From positions 733,816 to 797,815 of the forward strand of contig SJOL01010002.1 in assembly GCA_004794785.1 (NCBI GenBank): DNA of 64,000 bases, in the 5' to 3' direction. The DNA is from Opisthorchis felineus. Lineage: Eukaryota; Platyhelminthes; Trematoda; Opisthorchiida; Opisthorchiidae. The notes beneath the pieces are model-generated. The model searched no databases. It was not told the origin of the DNA and saw nothing but the letters and a program-made list of their open reading frames with translations. The position numbers and the translations under genes were made by a program. Within the stretch, counting starts at the first letter, position 1; every line of letters begins with the position of its first letter. Positions 1-13,100 of the stretch are shown piece by piece.

Positions 1-973
1 ATCTATTCCAGGCAGGTATTGTACGCATTTGCGGAAAATTGCCATGAAATACGTTGAGCAAATTTAGCACACAGAGAAAACAAACTCTGGTAAAACACTG
101 TTGGTAGTTTGGATGCCAGTTTGTGAGGGTACGAAACCCTTGTGTATGCTCACAGTATTCTCAACTGGGAGAAGCTCGACATAGTACAACCTAGTAAATC
201 CCAGAATCTTTGCCACTAATCAGCAAACATGTAGCACACAAGTGCCGTTGAATCTAACTTGACAGCACGATAATTCCTCCATTCGTTTAGAAACTCCGCC
301 AGTGTACTTACTGGTGTACATGTTTTGTTCCGCCTTTGCCTGCATACGCGCCATTCACCTTGACACAAGGTCACCGCGTCCGACACTGTAGGCTAACATG
401 CCCGCGTGTCACTGACTCACCTAAGCATACGCGTCCGTGCTTCGTCTACTGGGCCTGCTCTAACTTGGCCTGTCGTGATGACTGGGTGATCGTACCGCCA
501 ATCAGAATCGCGAGGCTGGTCCGCTCACTGGCGGCTGGTGTGCGTTGTCGGGGTGAGACCTGCGGACATGATGACGCTACCACTACGGACAAATGAGGTT
601 TCCTGTGCACTTTTGTTTACTTGTGTTTAAGTGGTAGCGTATACGTTCGAACCCAATTCTTCCTTCTGATATTCAGATCCGTGAAAACTACGCGTGACTC
701 AAAGTCCCCTCAAAGACACCTCAACATGTGTGACATCCTTGTGATGGGAAGTCTCTTCCTAACTATGGAAATCCCCAGAACCCTTCCAATAACATACCCA
801 GCTATGCATTGCGTTGGAAACCTGTTAGGGCTAGTATAACAGCCGGTAACAATCAACAAACTCATTAGCGATTGCACAACATACAAGGTGATCAGAGTGC
901 ATCAAATTCGTTTGCGACGAAGCAAAGCGCTGTCGAACTAAAGTCATGCATACACCACAAAGAATCAACTCAC
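1..973. other. Intron beyond exon 32; contains repeat E copy
   Basis: No unit-type exon was found on the minus strand although GTAAGT occurs at 306-311; the frame to its right is Cys-free. The GC-rich segment 330-770 belongs to repeat family E. Open frames here have no recognisable product. Confidence 0.5.
330..770 (+). repeat. Repeat E, copy 1 (GC-rich)
   Basis: Shares ordered blocks with 47985-48420, including GTGATCGTACC.CCAATCAGAATC, a TTCGAACCCA..CCTTC block and ACGCGTGACTCA. Richer in GC than the surroundings. Family unknown; possibly an LTR or a non-autonomous element. Confidence 0.6.
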
Positions 974-1114
974 AGCATATCCTTCTGATAGCTTTTATCA
1001 GCCGCCGGCATTGACACTCGGAAAGCCGTGCTTCCCACATTTCCACTTGATCAATAGCAATTCCGTTGAGTGGGTTGCAGTGACCACGGAGTATTCTCCC
1101 ATGCGACGGGCAGT
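974..1114 (-). CDS. Exon 32: Cys-rich unit, last exon visible
   Basis: Residues 1941-1987. DCPSHGRILRGHCNPLNG and ECQCRRLIKAIRRIC. Acceptor ATATTCCAG; donor T|GTGAGT. No stop codon and no further unit exon can be found to the left edge, so the gene continues outside the window. Confidence 0.88.
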
Positions 1115-4100
1115 CTGGAATATTCAGATAAGTAAGAATTATACACTACGGGGATGAGATAGTTTTGATGTGCAGTGGTCCCTCTTAAGAACGCAACTTG
1201 AGGAGTGCAAACTCCAAACGTGAGTGCGTTTTCGCCCGACCCCCGCAGTGTGCCTTCTTTGGAGAACCGCTGCACTATCAAAGCTGATAACAAAAAATGC
1301 ACGTGATCCTGGGATTTCTTTTTAAGGCAAGCTTGGAAAGTTGCAGACATGATGATATGCCTGCTGAAGAGAGAAGTAGCCCCTTGGATACCCAAGTCAA
1401 GTCCTGAGTAGCCTTGCAGTATATTGATGCTTGTGTCCCCAGTGGGTTGCAACCTATACTAGACTTGGTGAATGGCAATTCTGAACAGCGTTACTTCGCC
1501 TCACTTGGTAACACTGATGAAAAACACAGCTTTGTCTTATTGGATGAGATGATTGAACATGAGCCGTTGCACACAGTAGTGTTCTTTTCAATGGTGGATT
1601 TACTTCTCTCTACGGGCTGGTTGAGAAGGTGATCCCGAACCATATTTCTCAATCATAACGCGGAAAAACAGTAGATTCAACAGGGTACTAGCTAAATGAT
1701 AAGCCTATGCATGTTTACCTAGCTTAGTGTACCGCTTGTCCTCCTGCACTTCACAAACGCGTTTCACCAGGTTGAAGATGAAGCTCCGTCGAGTAAGTTC
1801 CACTTCGCCGGTTAACGGGTTGCAACGTGTGCCTTCCGCTGGAGGTTCTGTCTCCCGTACACAACAACATGGACGCATTTGAACTTGAAGCGGCAAACGA
1901 ACACACTGCCCTTTCTGCTCGTCTAAAGCCCACGGTATTCGGACAACACGCTGAAGGCAGGTTGCAGGTTGGCAGGGTTCTGCATGTTCCACGGGAGCTG
2001 GACAGGCTGTAAAACAGGTTGACAAGATTATATAACTGTTATGAGTGTAGCTGAGACACTTGCTTTCAGGTATGGATTTATCAAGTCAAGTAATGCACTT
2101 GCTACAGAAGATTACGACCAAAATGCAGGCCAAATCGTTCGTGTGCGAGACTGTCTGCATTGTCTAACACGTAAAACCATGGAGATAAGAAACGGAGGTG
2201 AAAAAGTATCCTTAAACTTGGCTAAACGCAGTTTCGTTCAATAAGCCGCTAAAGTGTATGTGCACTCATTGGGCTGAGGCTAAATATGCTTTTACATGAG
2301 GGGTTTAACGGTGGATGGAACAAGCCACAGTGCAATAATCAACACAAGCTGACTTAATTCCACGAAAAGTCGGCGAATTCGCCCTACACATTGGTGCGCA
2401 GATTTTGAAAAGTATCAGTCTTTTTGTTGATATCTGGTCTTATTGACAAGTGTGCATCTAGAAAACGCCTCCCAGGCGACACTAACCCCCGGGTTTTATA
2501 AGCCCGCCAATTACGCGATGGTCAATAGTGTGACGAATCATCAATCATCAGCTGTCGCGCAATATTCACTCCGGCTGGTTGGGATCAACCGTACTCCGAA
2601 AACCTGAAGATATAGGGCGGTTTCGTTGGTAGCATAAGCATTACCTTAACACAGCAGTCGAACTCAGAGAGGTGTCGACAGTCCAACCTTCTATTCCATT
2701 CCAAGACACAGTATACGAGCTCATTCCGTACAGAACAGCAAGAATAACTTAATGTACAACTTGGCAAACCCGGAAACTTTCTCTGTCCGTAAAACAACTT
2801 TGAGAAAAGCCCAATGATACTGAACTATACTCGTTATAAAGACTTTAGTTTTAACAGAGCCCTTGTCTATCGGCGACTGTAAGTTTCCACGAAGTTTTTC
2901 ATCACAACCCCTGTAATACCATCAGTTCCGCTCTATGCGGTATTCGACCACCGTCCTTAGGCTTCAGGCTCCGCATACGTCAGATAGGCAAGGATGTAGC
3001 ATATTCGCCATAGGAGAACTTTGCTGTCCTGACCCATAATCGGACAAACTGACAGAATCGCTTATTTTGTGGGTGGTCGAACGTTGCGCACGCATGATTG
3101 CAGCCAGCAGCTATCGTGGTTGAGATGAACTTAAGGCCTGGCTTCATAAAAAAAAGTTAGCATCGCTGCCCTTCAGAATCCTTCGGATTCCCCGACACTG
3201 CACCGGGGCAAAATAGTCCAAGAATTTGGGCAATCAAATTCGTCAGTTGAAGAGATTTTCGTCGAAACTGATGAGAAAGGTAACAGTCAAACAATCAACA
3301 AATCACGTATGGGCAACAAAAGAAGCGGCTAAAGTCAGGGTGCGCCTCTGTAAAGTCCGGAATTTCAGCACAACAATATCAGGTGGCTTGAAAATGTTGA
3401 GTCCGAGGATGGAACAAGGCGAAGTTAAACACTAAATGATTCCAGCGAGAAAAGTCTATTTGTCAATAAATAGTCCAATTTACTGAAGTCTGTTTTTAAA
3501 CCGTATTTAATTGCCAGAAAATTCGGTGGTCTAAATTTGCTAATATGTCGAAGCCAGTCCAAATTTATCATGACAATAACCTTGTTTTCTCTGAAAACTG
3601 GCAGTGCTGTCAAAAAGAGGGCGACGTGTAATCTTTCAGCTCATTGGCCACTCCAACCCAGACGTCAGTTCACCAGAAATTGCAGGTTCAGAGAAAGATT
3701 TGACATGAAAAAAACGAGGTTTAGTTGAATATCCAGCCGTCTAAAGAAAACCTAAGTGAAAAACTGATATAGTTTCCACATGAAGTGCATCGGTATTTAC
3801 GATATATGAATATCCAATGTATCCGATTAGAAGGACCTGATGAGTATTTGAACTGCACCTCCTATAAAGGAACCAACTTCTGCCAGCTTTACATACAGAA
3901 GAGAAATATTTCGTGCTTGTTCGATCCAGGGGTTCAGCAAATGGTTAGCCGCAGGGTTGCTGGATAAGTATGCTTTCATTATCACTGTAAACAGTTGACT
4001 GAGATGCGGATTCGTGTGACATACCACATATGCGCTCAATCTTCTCCCGGAATATGGCCTGGCAGCGACATTGTTTCACGACAAACCGCTCCACCAGAGC

Positions 4101-7100
4101 AAGTTGTCTTCTCGTAACCGTATCGCATGTACCAAGCGCAGTCACGCGTTGCGGATGACAGACAGGAATATCGAGTTGTTTAGTTATGACTTGTGGGACG
4201 CAGTGGCCATTATACAAACGCCAGGATTGGGTCATCTGTGACAGAGTGGAAAAGGATGGGAAAATAAATAAGAATATTTTGTCGAAAGGGGAGAATGTGT
4301 TCTCACCGTTCTGGTAACAGCACCTCACCCCCACGTCATTATTTGCACTACTCTTGCCCAAAAATCAATCCAAGGATTAAAATCTGCATTAGGATCAATT
4401 GTCATTTGCGCAAACTCCCTCCACAGGTCAATCCAGAGCGGATTTATTGCAATCCGTGTCAGGGACCAGAGTGCTTCAGGTTACTCGTAGACTCAAGTTT
4501 CGCTCACTCCAGGACTAGAAAGCTACATGAAACCGTTGAATGTTTTCCTACGTGGACGACGTATACAGTTAGGAATTCGTATGGTAACCACAGCTGTTAT
4601 AGACGGTGGCCTTAAAACATGGGATTCATATAGATATGATATCCACCTGTCTGGTCCTCAATGAACGTCTTGGTTGGATGGGGTAAATGATGAAGCCTTA
4701 AACCTGGCCAGCGTAGGCTACGGTATAGCATGGGTTCGCGAGGGATGACTAAGGTCTGGGTCACTCAGTCAGCCAGCCGATTAGAGGCGTAGTCTTGTAT
4801 ATCAATGTCAACACTAAATGAACTGCTGGAAACCCCAGTGCTTTAAACTGAGCCGTAATTAGACCATCTGCTTGATAACCAGCCGGCTGACGTGGTTGCA
4901 TTCACGCTATTTATTACAAAAAACCCTATGCACTTCTTGATCTGACATTACTCACTAGATTGATTACAACCCCAGGAGAGTCAACCACCGATTTCGCCCT
5001 TTTGAAAACTATCCAGTTATGCACATCCCAAAAGTTCTACCGATTTTATATCGTACTTGAACAGTACTGCAGGTATTCACTCATTTCCGAATTTAGTGTT
5101 AACATCGGTACTCACCAGTTTAACCGGGCAGCTTATGCTACTGTGAACTTAGAAACGTCACTGTTAACTTCACGAATTCGGATTCGAACCGTTTGGTTCG
5201 GAGGCTGTGCGTCTATATTACCAGTCGCTTGACCAAGAAACCCACATTTGAACAAACATGACATGGGTGATGGCTATGATGGTCATAGTTTAACCCATGT
5301 GTTCTACTTACCTCACAAACGACGCTTGACCGGAGAAAGCGCACTAAATCCTGTCGAAACATTATTTTGCATTTATTATATCATCATTTTTCCCATGTAT
5401 CTTCCAAGTCTTGGTTCGATCACATAAATGAATCAAAAGTGTAGTGTTTTCACTTTGACTGGATGAAGTGAACTTTCCAAAAGATCAGAATCGTAACTCA
5501 CAAGCAGACTAGACCCATCTGGATTGCATATTCTCTTGGTTCGGATGATGCGATTGGAGCAGCAGCACGTACGATATTGTTGCGGTTTTTGTTCAGCACA
5601 GCGGCACCCAACGCGGATCCAACGTTGCTCCAAAACCGGCTCAAGACATGTCTGCGGATCACAACTTGGTGTCAGTTTTTCCTCTCCTGGTGGAGGACAC
5701 GGTACGGGCATACGGTCCAGTTTGACGCGGCGAGCACATTGCCCGTTTACTAGTCTGATGGGGTTAAAACAAAGGTTAACACGAGATCAACATTCCTTTC
5801 TCAATGCATGTCTTGCAATACCGGCTCTGGGGAAATGCATATCGCGCTAATCTACTCGACTAGGACTTTTGCGGATGAACTTGAGACTTCTTCAGCAAGA
5901 CCCTAAGGTACATATTCGACGAACGACGACAAACAACGCCACGTGGAGTGATGGTAATCATCGAGAAAAGTATGCAGCATCAACGTAACATTTGCATTCT
6001 CAAGAAAAATTTCTGCACAATCTTTGAAGTACGTCTGAGGGCTCTTTGGTGGCAATGCTAATGTTCACCGCCTGTTACTCTCTAAAGTATGCGAATGGCG
6101 AATCAGGTTGATTTTAATTCTTTTGTGATAATAGACCAACTTCCTATGAAGCAGGAGTATAATGCCTGTATTCTGGTCCCTAATGTTTATCTTTTGTTAT
6201 CAATAAGACTCTATTCAAACTGCTTTTCTAACGAGTTATGGTGACTTGTAGAAGAAAGAGGACGTAAAGCCACGTGCGGGGAAACGGTGTTGTCAGTGAT
6301 CTTCGGGGCTTCATCTCCAGTCTCTTGTCTTGAAAGCCAATGGGTCAGGTGGTTCCAGATGGTTTTCAGCACGTGCGGGATCATGAAGTCACACTCTTGT
6401 AGTCGGAGGGCCCAGCGCGCGAGCTTTCCGCGGAGATCTCTGCTAGTCCTGATCCACTCAAGGGATTTCTGATCAGTCTCAACATGATGCCTTTGTCCCA
6501 GTAAATATGGTCTCCACTTATCTGGGGCCCAGACGATCGCTAAACATTCCTCTTCTATGATTGAGTACTTCTGCTTAGCGTTACTTAGGACACTACTGGC
6601 ATATTCCTCTGCCATTCCTCTGCTTTAGGACTGCACCCATGCCCTGGTCACCAGTGTCTGTTGCAACACTAAACTTCTCCCCACTTTGGGCAGTCTGAGG
6701 GTGCGTTGCTGTTGTAACCAACTGCTGTCCCCGGTGCAGTGCCTTAGCGTCGGTAAAAGACTCGCCAGCAACGAACACAACAGTATTATTGCGAACAAGC
6801 GAGTGCAAAAATTACGAGGGGTATCGCGGTATTTAAGGAGCACTTTTGACCTTGAATCCAGGCTGCCTGATAGGCGTTGGATGAACACTCATCATTGTTG
6901 GCCGTTCTTCTATGACACGCCTGAACTTTCAACATCGTCGGTCATTGCTGAACAGATTGACTGCTTGAACGTCCTTTTCTAGCCCGGATGCTTGACGACT
7001 CCCATACTGAAATTTTGGTGAAGTTTGAGTGTCTCAGCAGCTTTCGGGCATTGTGGGCTTATTTTAAGTAATCTGACCTTCCTGACAATCGCTGACCTAC

Positions 7101-10100
7101 TATCCGCACTTTGGCACGTTTGCAGGCCTCATGCGCTTCTCTTGTCCGTTCAAGCTTTCTATTTTGATGGAGCAAGTCGTACAATGAGGCAGCAATCGTG
7201 TTGAAATCTCTAACAAGCCGTCTGTAGTATGTTACTGATCCGGGAAACTGCCGTGAGGACCGCTTTGAATTGGGGACTACCCAGTCCTGGATTTTCGTCA
7301 CTTTTTCCGGCAGTGGCCTGACCTCTCCTTGACCCAATTTATGCCCGAGTAGTGTCACCGAGCTTTGGGCAAGCTGCGTCTTGGATTAATTTATCCGCAG
7401 GCCAGCTTCCCGAATACGATTCAACACGGCTTGCGGATGAACGGCGTGTACTAGTTCAGAATCGCTATACACTCAGCAACATTCTGTAGTCCCCTTAATT
7501 AAAAGAAGCACCAAGTGCCTGAAAGTGAATGATGCCTCCGACAAACCAAACGACATCCGTTTAAATTGATATCGGGTGTCCTTGAACTCCGTTTTCTCCC
7601 AGTACTCTGACTTGAAAATCCAACACCGTGAAATATCAGGATTGCTGGAGCGAATCGAAGATCTCCACAGCCGAAGGGACAGCTACAATCCAATTTAGAG
7701 TCAGTTCATTCCAACTCCGGGAATCCACGCAAAATCGGTATTTCCCGTTCTGCTTATTCACAATCACCACCGGGGACTTATACGCACTGTTGGCATCCAC
7801 GACTATGCCATTCTCAAGGATCTCTTGAACCTGTCAATGGACCTCCTCCCGTAGATGGAACGGTATCTGACGGAACCCATAAGGTTTAAAGCGTTTGGAA
7901 GAGTGGGGAATTTTGTTTTCGATCCACGGGTATAAGCCAAACGGATCTTCATCACCTGTGGACAGTTCGGCGTACTCCTCGACCACAGACTGTACTGACG
8001 GAACATTACAAGGCGGAAGCTTTCAGGCATGCATTTCGCTCATGGCAGCGGTGTGGAAAACCTTCAAGCTTGACTGACAGTTACAGTCTAATGAAAGAGC
8101 AGCAGAATCAGACCACTCAGCAAACAAGCAGACGACAAATACACAGCAATGGATCCCCATGGAAATCGTCGAACAGATTAAAGCCCACACAGGTGTATAA
8201 AGAGTAGCTAACTTGGAGTTTTCCACCAAACCATAATTCAAAATGATCGATCCCACTAACTAGAGTCATATCTACAAATATTCAGTCAACTACCTTATCA
8301 GGACAGTGAACGACCCGGCTTATGTGGCCATGTGGTCGCTAATGTGCGCCTTTAATGTGGAGAAGTGACCGATCAATCACCGAGTGCTTTCCAAACACTT
8401 CGAAAACGCTGGCCTGTCCACTTAACTCGAAATTCAGCCCATGAAGCTAGGCCACGTTCTGTTGCTGTACTCCAGAAAAATTATAACTACCTCACAGAAT
8501 GCATCTCATCAAAATATTCGAGGCTCAGGGGCGTTTACTGGTTTCTGACTAGGTGTGGTGTGCGTGGGGCCGTTGTTCAGCTTTACGCTAACGACGTACT
8601 ACTGAAGAAATCTCACCGACGGTGATGGAACGCTCCCAGCGCAATCGTCAAGCTCGGTGAAAAGACCAATGGCCACCTTCTCAACAACCAGTACTAAACA
8701 GAACAACCAGCTAATTAACCTTGTTCGTTAGATGGATCGTTGCAAATATGTTAGCCAACCGAAATTGAGATACTTACTCATAAAACAGGGTTTTTGTTTC
8801 CACTTGTCCACTCTCTTCTAAGCATCGTGTGCCCAGAACTGTGGATTTAGGACAGCAACATGACACTTTCTCAGCTCGTTCCAAACGTTTGCAATGACAG
8901 TCTTCCAGCACGAAATCCACATGCTTGATTGTCTGTAAACATGTGTTGTCTCGATCGCATTCTTCGCGAATCACATGGGGTTTTGGACACTCTGGAAAAG
9001 AATTGCAAGACGATTGGCACACCAATCATAAATGCAGCCTGGTTTGTTTTACGGAAAATTTGGTAATTAGTTCCTGTCACTTCATGTAACTTCCATACCC
9101 TGAATAACAACGACCCTATAAACTCACCGTGAAGAAAACATGAGTGTGCCCAACACCATGCAAGACACCCTTCAATAGCAGGTTTAGTTTACCGAAAGGA
9201 TGCGTGACATGTTACCTGGTTATTAAAACTACGCTGTTCCGGAATCCCCTGCGTCACCGCTGACAAAACTCGTCTCACAGGGGAGTGATCAATCTAGCCA
9301 GTGAACACGATTTGGGAAGCGAACGGAGCTATTTGCGTATTCTGCCTGAATAACGAATGTCTACCAAGTTCAGCAGACCTTATTTGCAGCTCCATGTAAT
9401 CAGAAGAATATACACGACAAAAAAAGGATAAAATTACCCCAACAACACAGTGTACACTAGCAATAGGACCTTGTCCCAAATTATGCGAGATGGTTTCTTG
9501 GTTCGTGGTGGAAATCAGATTAGCTGTGTTTTTTCTATTGAAAGTTCGATTTATTAAACTTCTGTTCTCACTACTTATATTTTTGGATCTCCTTGTCCAT
9601 CCAGTAAAACAAGTGGAAGACAGAGAACCTCAGTGGTTTGGCCAAAGCCTGTTCTAATCATTTTATTTGGTTGTCTCACCTTCCGAGAACAACCAAATGA
9701 AGTTATTTGCTAAGTCGCCCAAACAATGGATTCAATATCTGTAAACAAGTTGATTGAAGAACCCAGTTACAACGGATTTGTTGGAACCGGAAGGAGTCCT
9801 GGATACGGGGAAAGAAGTTCATTCAATGAACGATATACTGAGAGCCACCTTTTGCATAAAAATTCGTCCAAAAAGTGGAAAACCTGCTTAAGCACAGCTG
9901 AATCAAATTTGTGATTTTCCACTTTGTCACGCTTCTGTAAGATAGCTCGATACAAGATTATCGGGTCCATTTCAGCTTTCGGAAGTAAGTACTGTAATCC
10001 AAACTGCAACTGGTATGACTGAGAAGCGCTCATAACTTTCAATGTAGACTCTGATATTCAGCTTCAATCAGAGTCACAAAACAGTCTACGCCCACCGATG

Positions 10101-13100
10101 TGAGTGGATTCATCGAGCTTAAAGGTGACCGATTGGCGAAACCAAAACTTGCGAACTCTCGCCTGATATCTGACACATCACTCAAGGACAAATAAGTCCG
10201 TCCGTTAAGACGGGGTCATCTAAGTACGTTCAGCCTTGCGTATCAAACGACCAGGGGTCAAATCCCTACATGGCCAACATTATGCACCGTGAGTAAGCCC
10301 CAAAAATAGCGAATCTTGAGTACAGTTATTCCTTCTTTGGTATGGACTACAGCAACTATTCGCACCTGGTCAAGGGGACTATTCAGTCGGGGGTGATAAC
10401 ACTGATACAATAAAGATTCGTCGTATCATTCTGAGAACACAATAAGGGTGTGTGGTGTAGATTAGCTCAAAGAGCTCGATGCAAAAAAGTTATGAAAGCC
10501 AAACGAAACCTACCAGGACAAACTCGCTGGATGTGGTTCTCCTTGATACATCTCTCGTTTTGTTGATCATATTTGAAAATTTCTTGAACAACCACGCGAC
10601 AAGAACCGACGCATACGGCACGAACATTTGATTTTTCCAGACAGCCTAGGAGAAGCGTGAAAGTACGTGTAAGCATCCTTGGGCGTTAATCTACAAGGTC
10701 ATTCTCCTATTACAAATAGTAGCGAAAATCACACCTCATATCTTTTGTAGACGGTATCTAGCAGTTCCCAGGAAATCTGGACGTAAGTGTTTGGATGTCA
10801 TCTGTGAGAAACACTACAATTTATCATTGTCAGTAGGCAAGAAGAAAGTGGTTTGGACCCACAAGAGTTTAGTACCGGGCCAAAAATTTAGTCCCGCGAG
10901 CAACGTGACTCAGCTCACCTTACACAGGTGGAACTCCCAATTGGAAAACATTGGAATACATCCAACCTGCATAATCTATACTGATGTTTTCTGAGGTTAG
11001 CCGAAATGATCAGAGTAATCTCCAGAGGGAGGCCTCTTGGAAGAAGGACCACTGTCTGGAAGACCCACAACAGCCATCTAGAGTTTGAAACACGCGAAAA
11101 AGTTTAACTCTTGAGAGAGCTCCATAATAGTCCACCAAAACGGTCCAGCACAAAATTGTTATAATCCACGCCTCTTAAAACTCACAGCATTCTCGTTCTC
11201 CCTGCAACACTTGGTAAGTTCGACATTTACAAGTCTCCGGATCCACTCTCCATCCGAGTTCAAAAATGGGCTGACGACAAGAATCGGGCCGACACTCACC
11301 GTGTCGAACTTCTTTTTTGGTGGGACAGACTGAAAATTCAGACAATTTCTTATAGTTGTGGGTAACGATACCTTCACATTAAGTAGCCAAAAGATGAAGC
11401 CGAAGAAAACCTGGGTCAGAAAACTTAAATAAATTTGAAAATGTATAGCATGAAAAGCGCTAAATTGCTGATCGGACTGTCAGCGATTCGAACTCAATCC
11501 CGGTATCTCGACTGCTCCTGTCTAGGCTTGAGCAATCTGGCATTACCTTAGCCCTTGTACTTTCTTCGGGAGACATGGCAGCTATGCACCGAAAGGGTAT
11601 TACAGCTGAATGCTTATTGTTACATATAATTAGTATGAAACGTAGTGGCTACAGCATGGTTTGTAGAGTGCCACCGTTATCGATCTAATCAGTACTGATT
11701 GCCTCCTAAACATGTGCTTCCATTTTCTATACCGTTAAATGGCATTTGAAAGTGAATCGTTTTTCAGTGTGACTAGGCTGAATGGTCCAACGTGTGCCCA
11801 AAATTCAGTTAAGCATAAAAGGACAACAATTACCCATTTTTGTTGAGAAAAGGTTGGGGTTCAATTGACATCTTTATGCCGATGACATGGAGAATGAGAA
11901 CCAGCACCTTTTTATTTGATTCATTCAGATGCTGTTGTTAGTCTCATCCGTTTTCAACAGAAGAAACGCGCTCGTGGCTAGTTGCGACAATGAATTGTAT
12001 GGGCTTTAGTATCAATAACCCAATATCACACCCTTCCGGCCATTACAGGCCAGTCGTCCCAACAATGATGTTTGTATCTATTGATATTCGGCTGAAGTCA
12101 AAAACCGGCTAACAGATCCATGGTTTGAGTGCGTTCGATAGTTGTCCTATCGGCGCTGAATATTGGCGCGTGACCTCATCTAACCAACCACAATGCGGCA
12201 GAAAAACGGACTGACTCCACACAACTTGCATACTTCAGTCATTCCTCAGTTTAACTGTCCCTAAAACACTTTTAAAACAAAAAATAAAAAAAAAAAAAGA
12301 AAAAAGAAAAAAAAAAGAAGATAAAAAAAAGAAAAAAAAAAAAAAAAAAATTACAAGAAAAAAAAAACAAACCAAAAAGATAATAAAAAACCAAAAAAAA
12401 AACAATAAAATTTTACGAGAAAAACTGTTATACTGTTTATCTAGAAGACACTCGATGTTGTACTCTATAACTTTATACAATGGTCTTTAATGTCATACCC
12501 AAGAGTATTTTCAGTCAGTATAAATAAACGGTGGATCCCCTTGTCTTTGCCAAATAAAAAACGGCCATCACTTGCCCTGGCCTCAGTGCAAACTGGTGGA
12601 AGCGCTACTAAGTAACCCCCATTCACAAACTGGTTAGTTCAGGGTGATACGGAACCTGTGTCTCAAAAGTCACTCCCTAGCCATGATAAATTTATCCCAA
12701 TTCGCCGTAGCATGAATGCCATGCCATGCAAACGCAAGAGATATTCTCGACCTCCACATTCTAAATATTTGGCTCATTTGTTATGGACTGAATAGCCGTA
12801 TCCAAAATTGAAGTGTTCGAAACACAGGAAAATACAATTGGAAGTAAACCTACCCAGAGGCAATGGTTCTGGCTTTGCGACTTCGACACACCGACCATCA
12901 CGGAGAACGGTATGGTAGGTGACAAGTTCCGGCAGTCCATGGGTGCATCTCTGCTCCTTCCTCACGTTAGGAGGGCAACCTGAAATGAGGATTACACATG
13001 AACCAGCCATTTCGTCACCATTTCACTATCAGCTTTCAAAACTCTGAGGACCAACATTCACAAGGTACGGTATGGGAAACAAATATTTTGTTGACATAGG

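Noticed and set aside
9127..9172. 45-nt Cys-rich minus frame with GTGAGT donor as an exon
   Set aside because: The preceding AG has no pyrimidine tract and the peptide does not follow the unit pattern.
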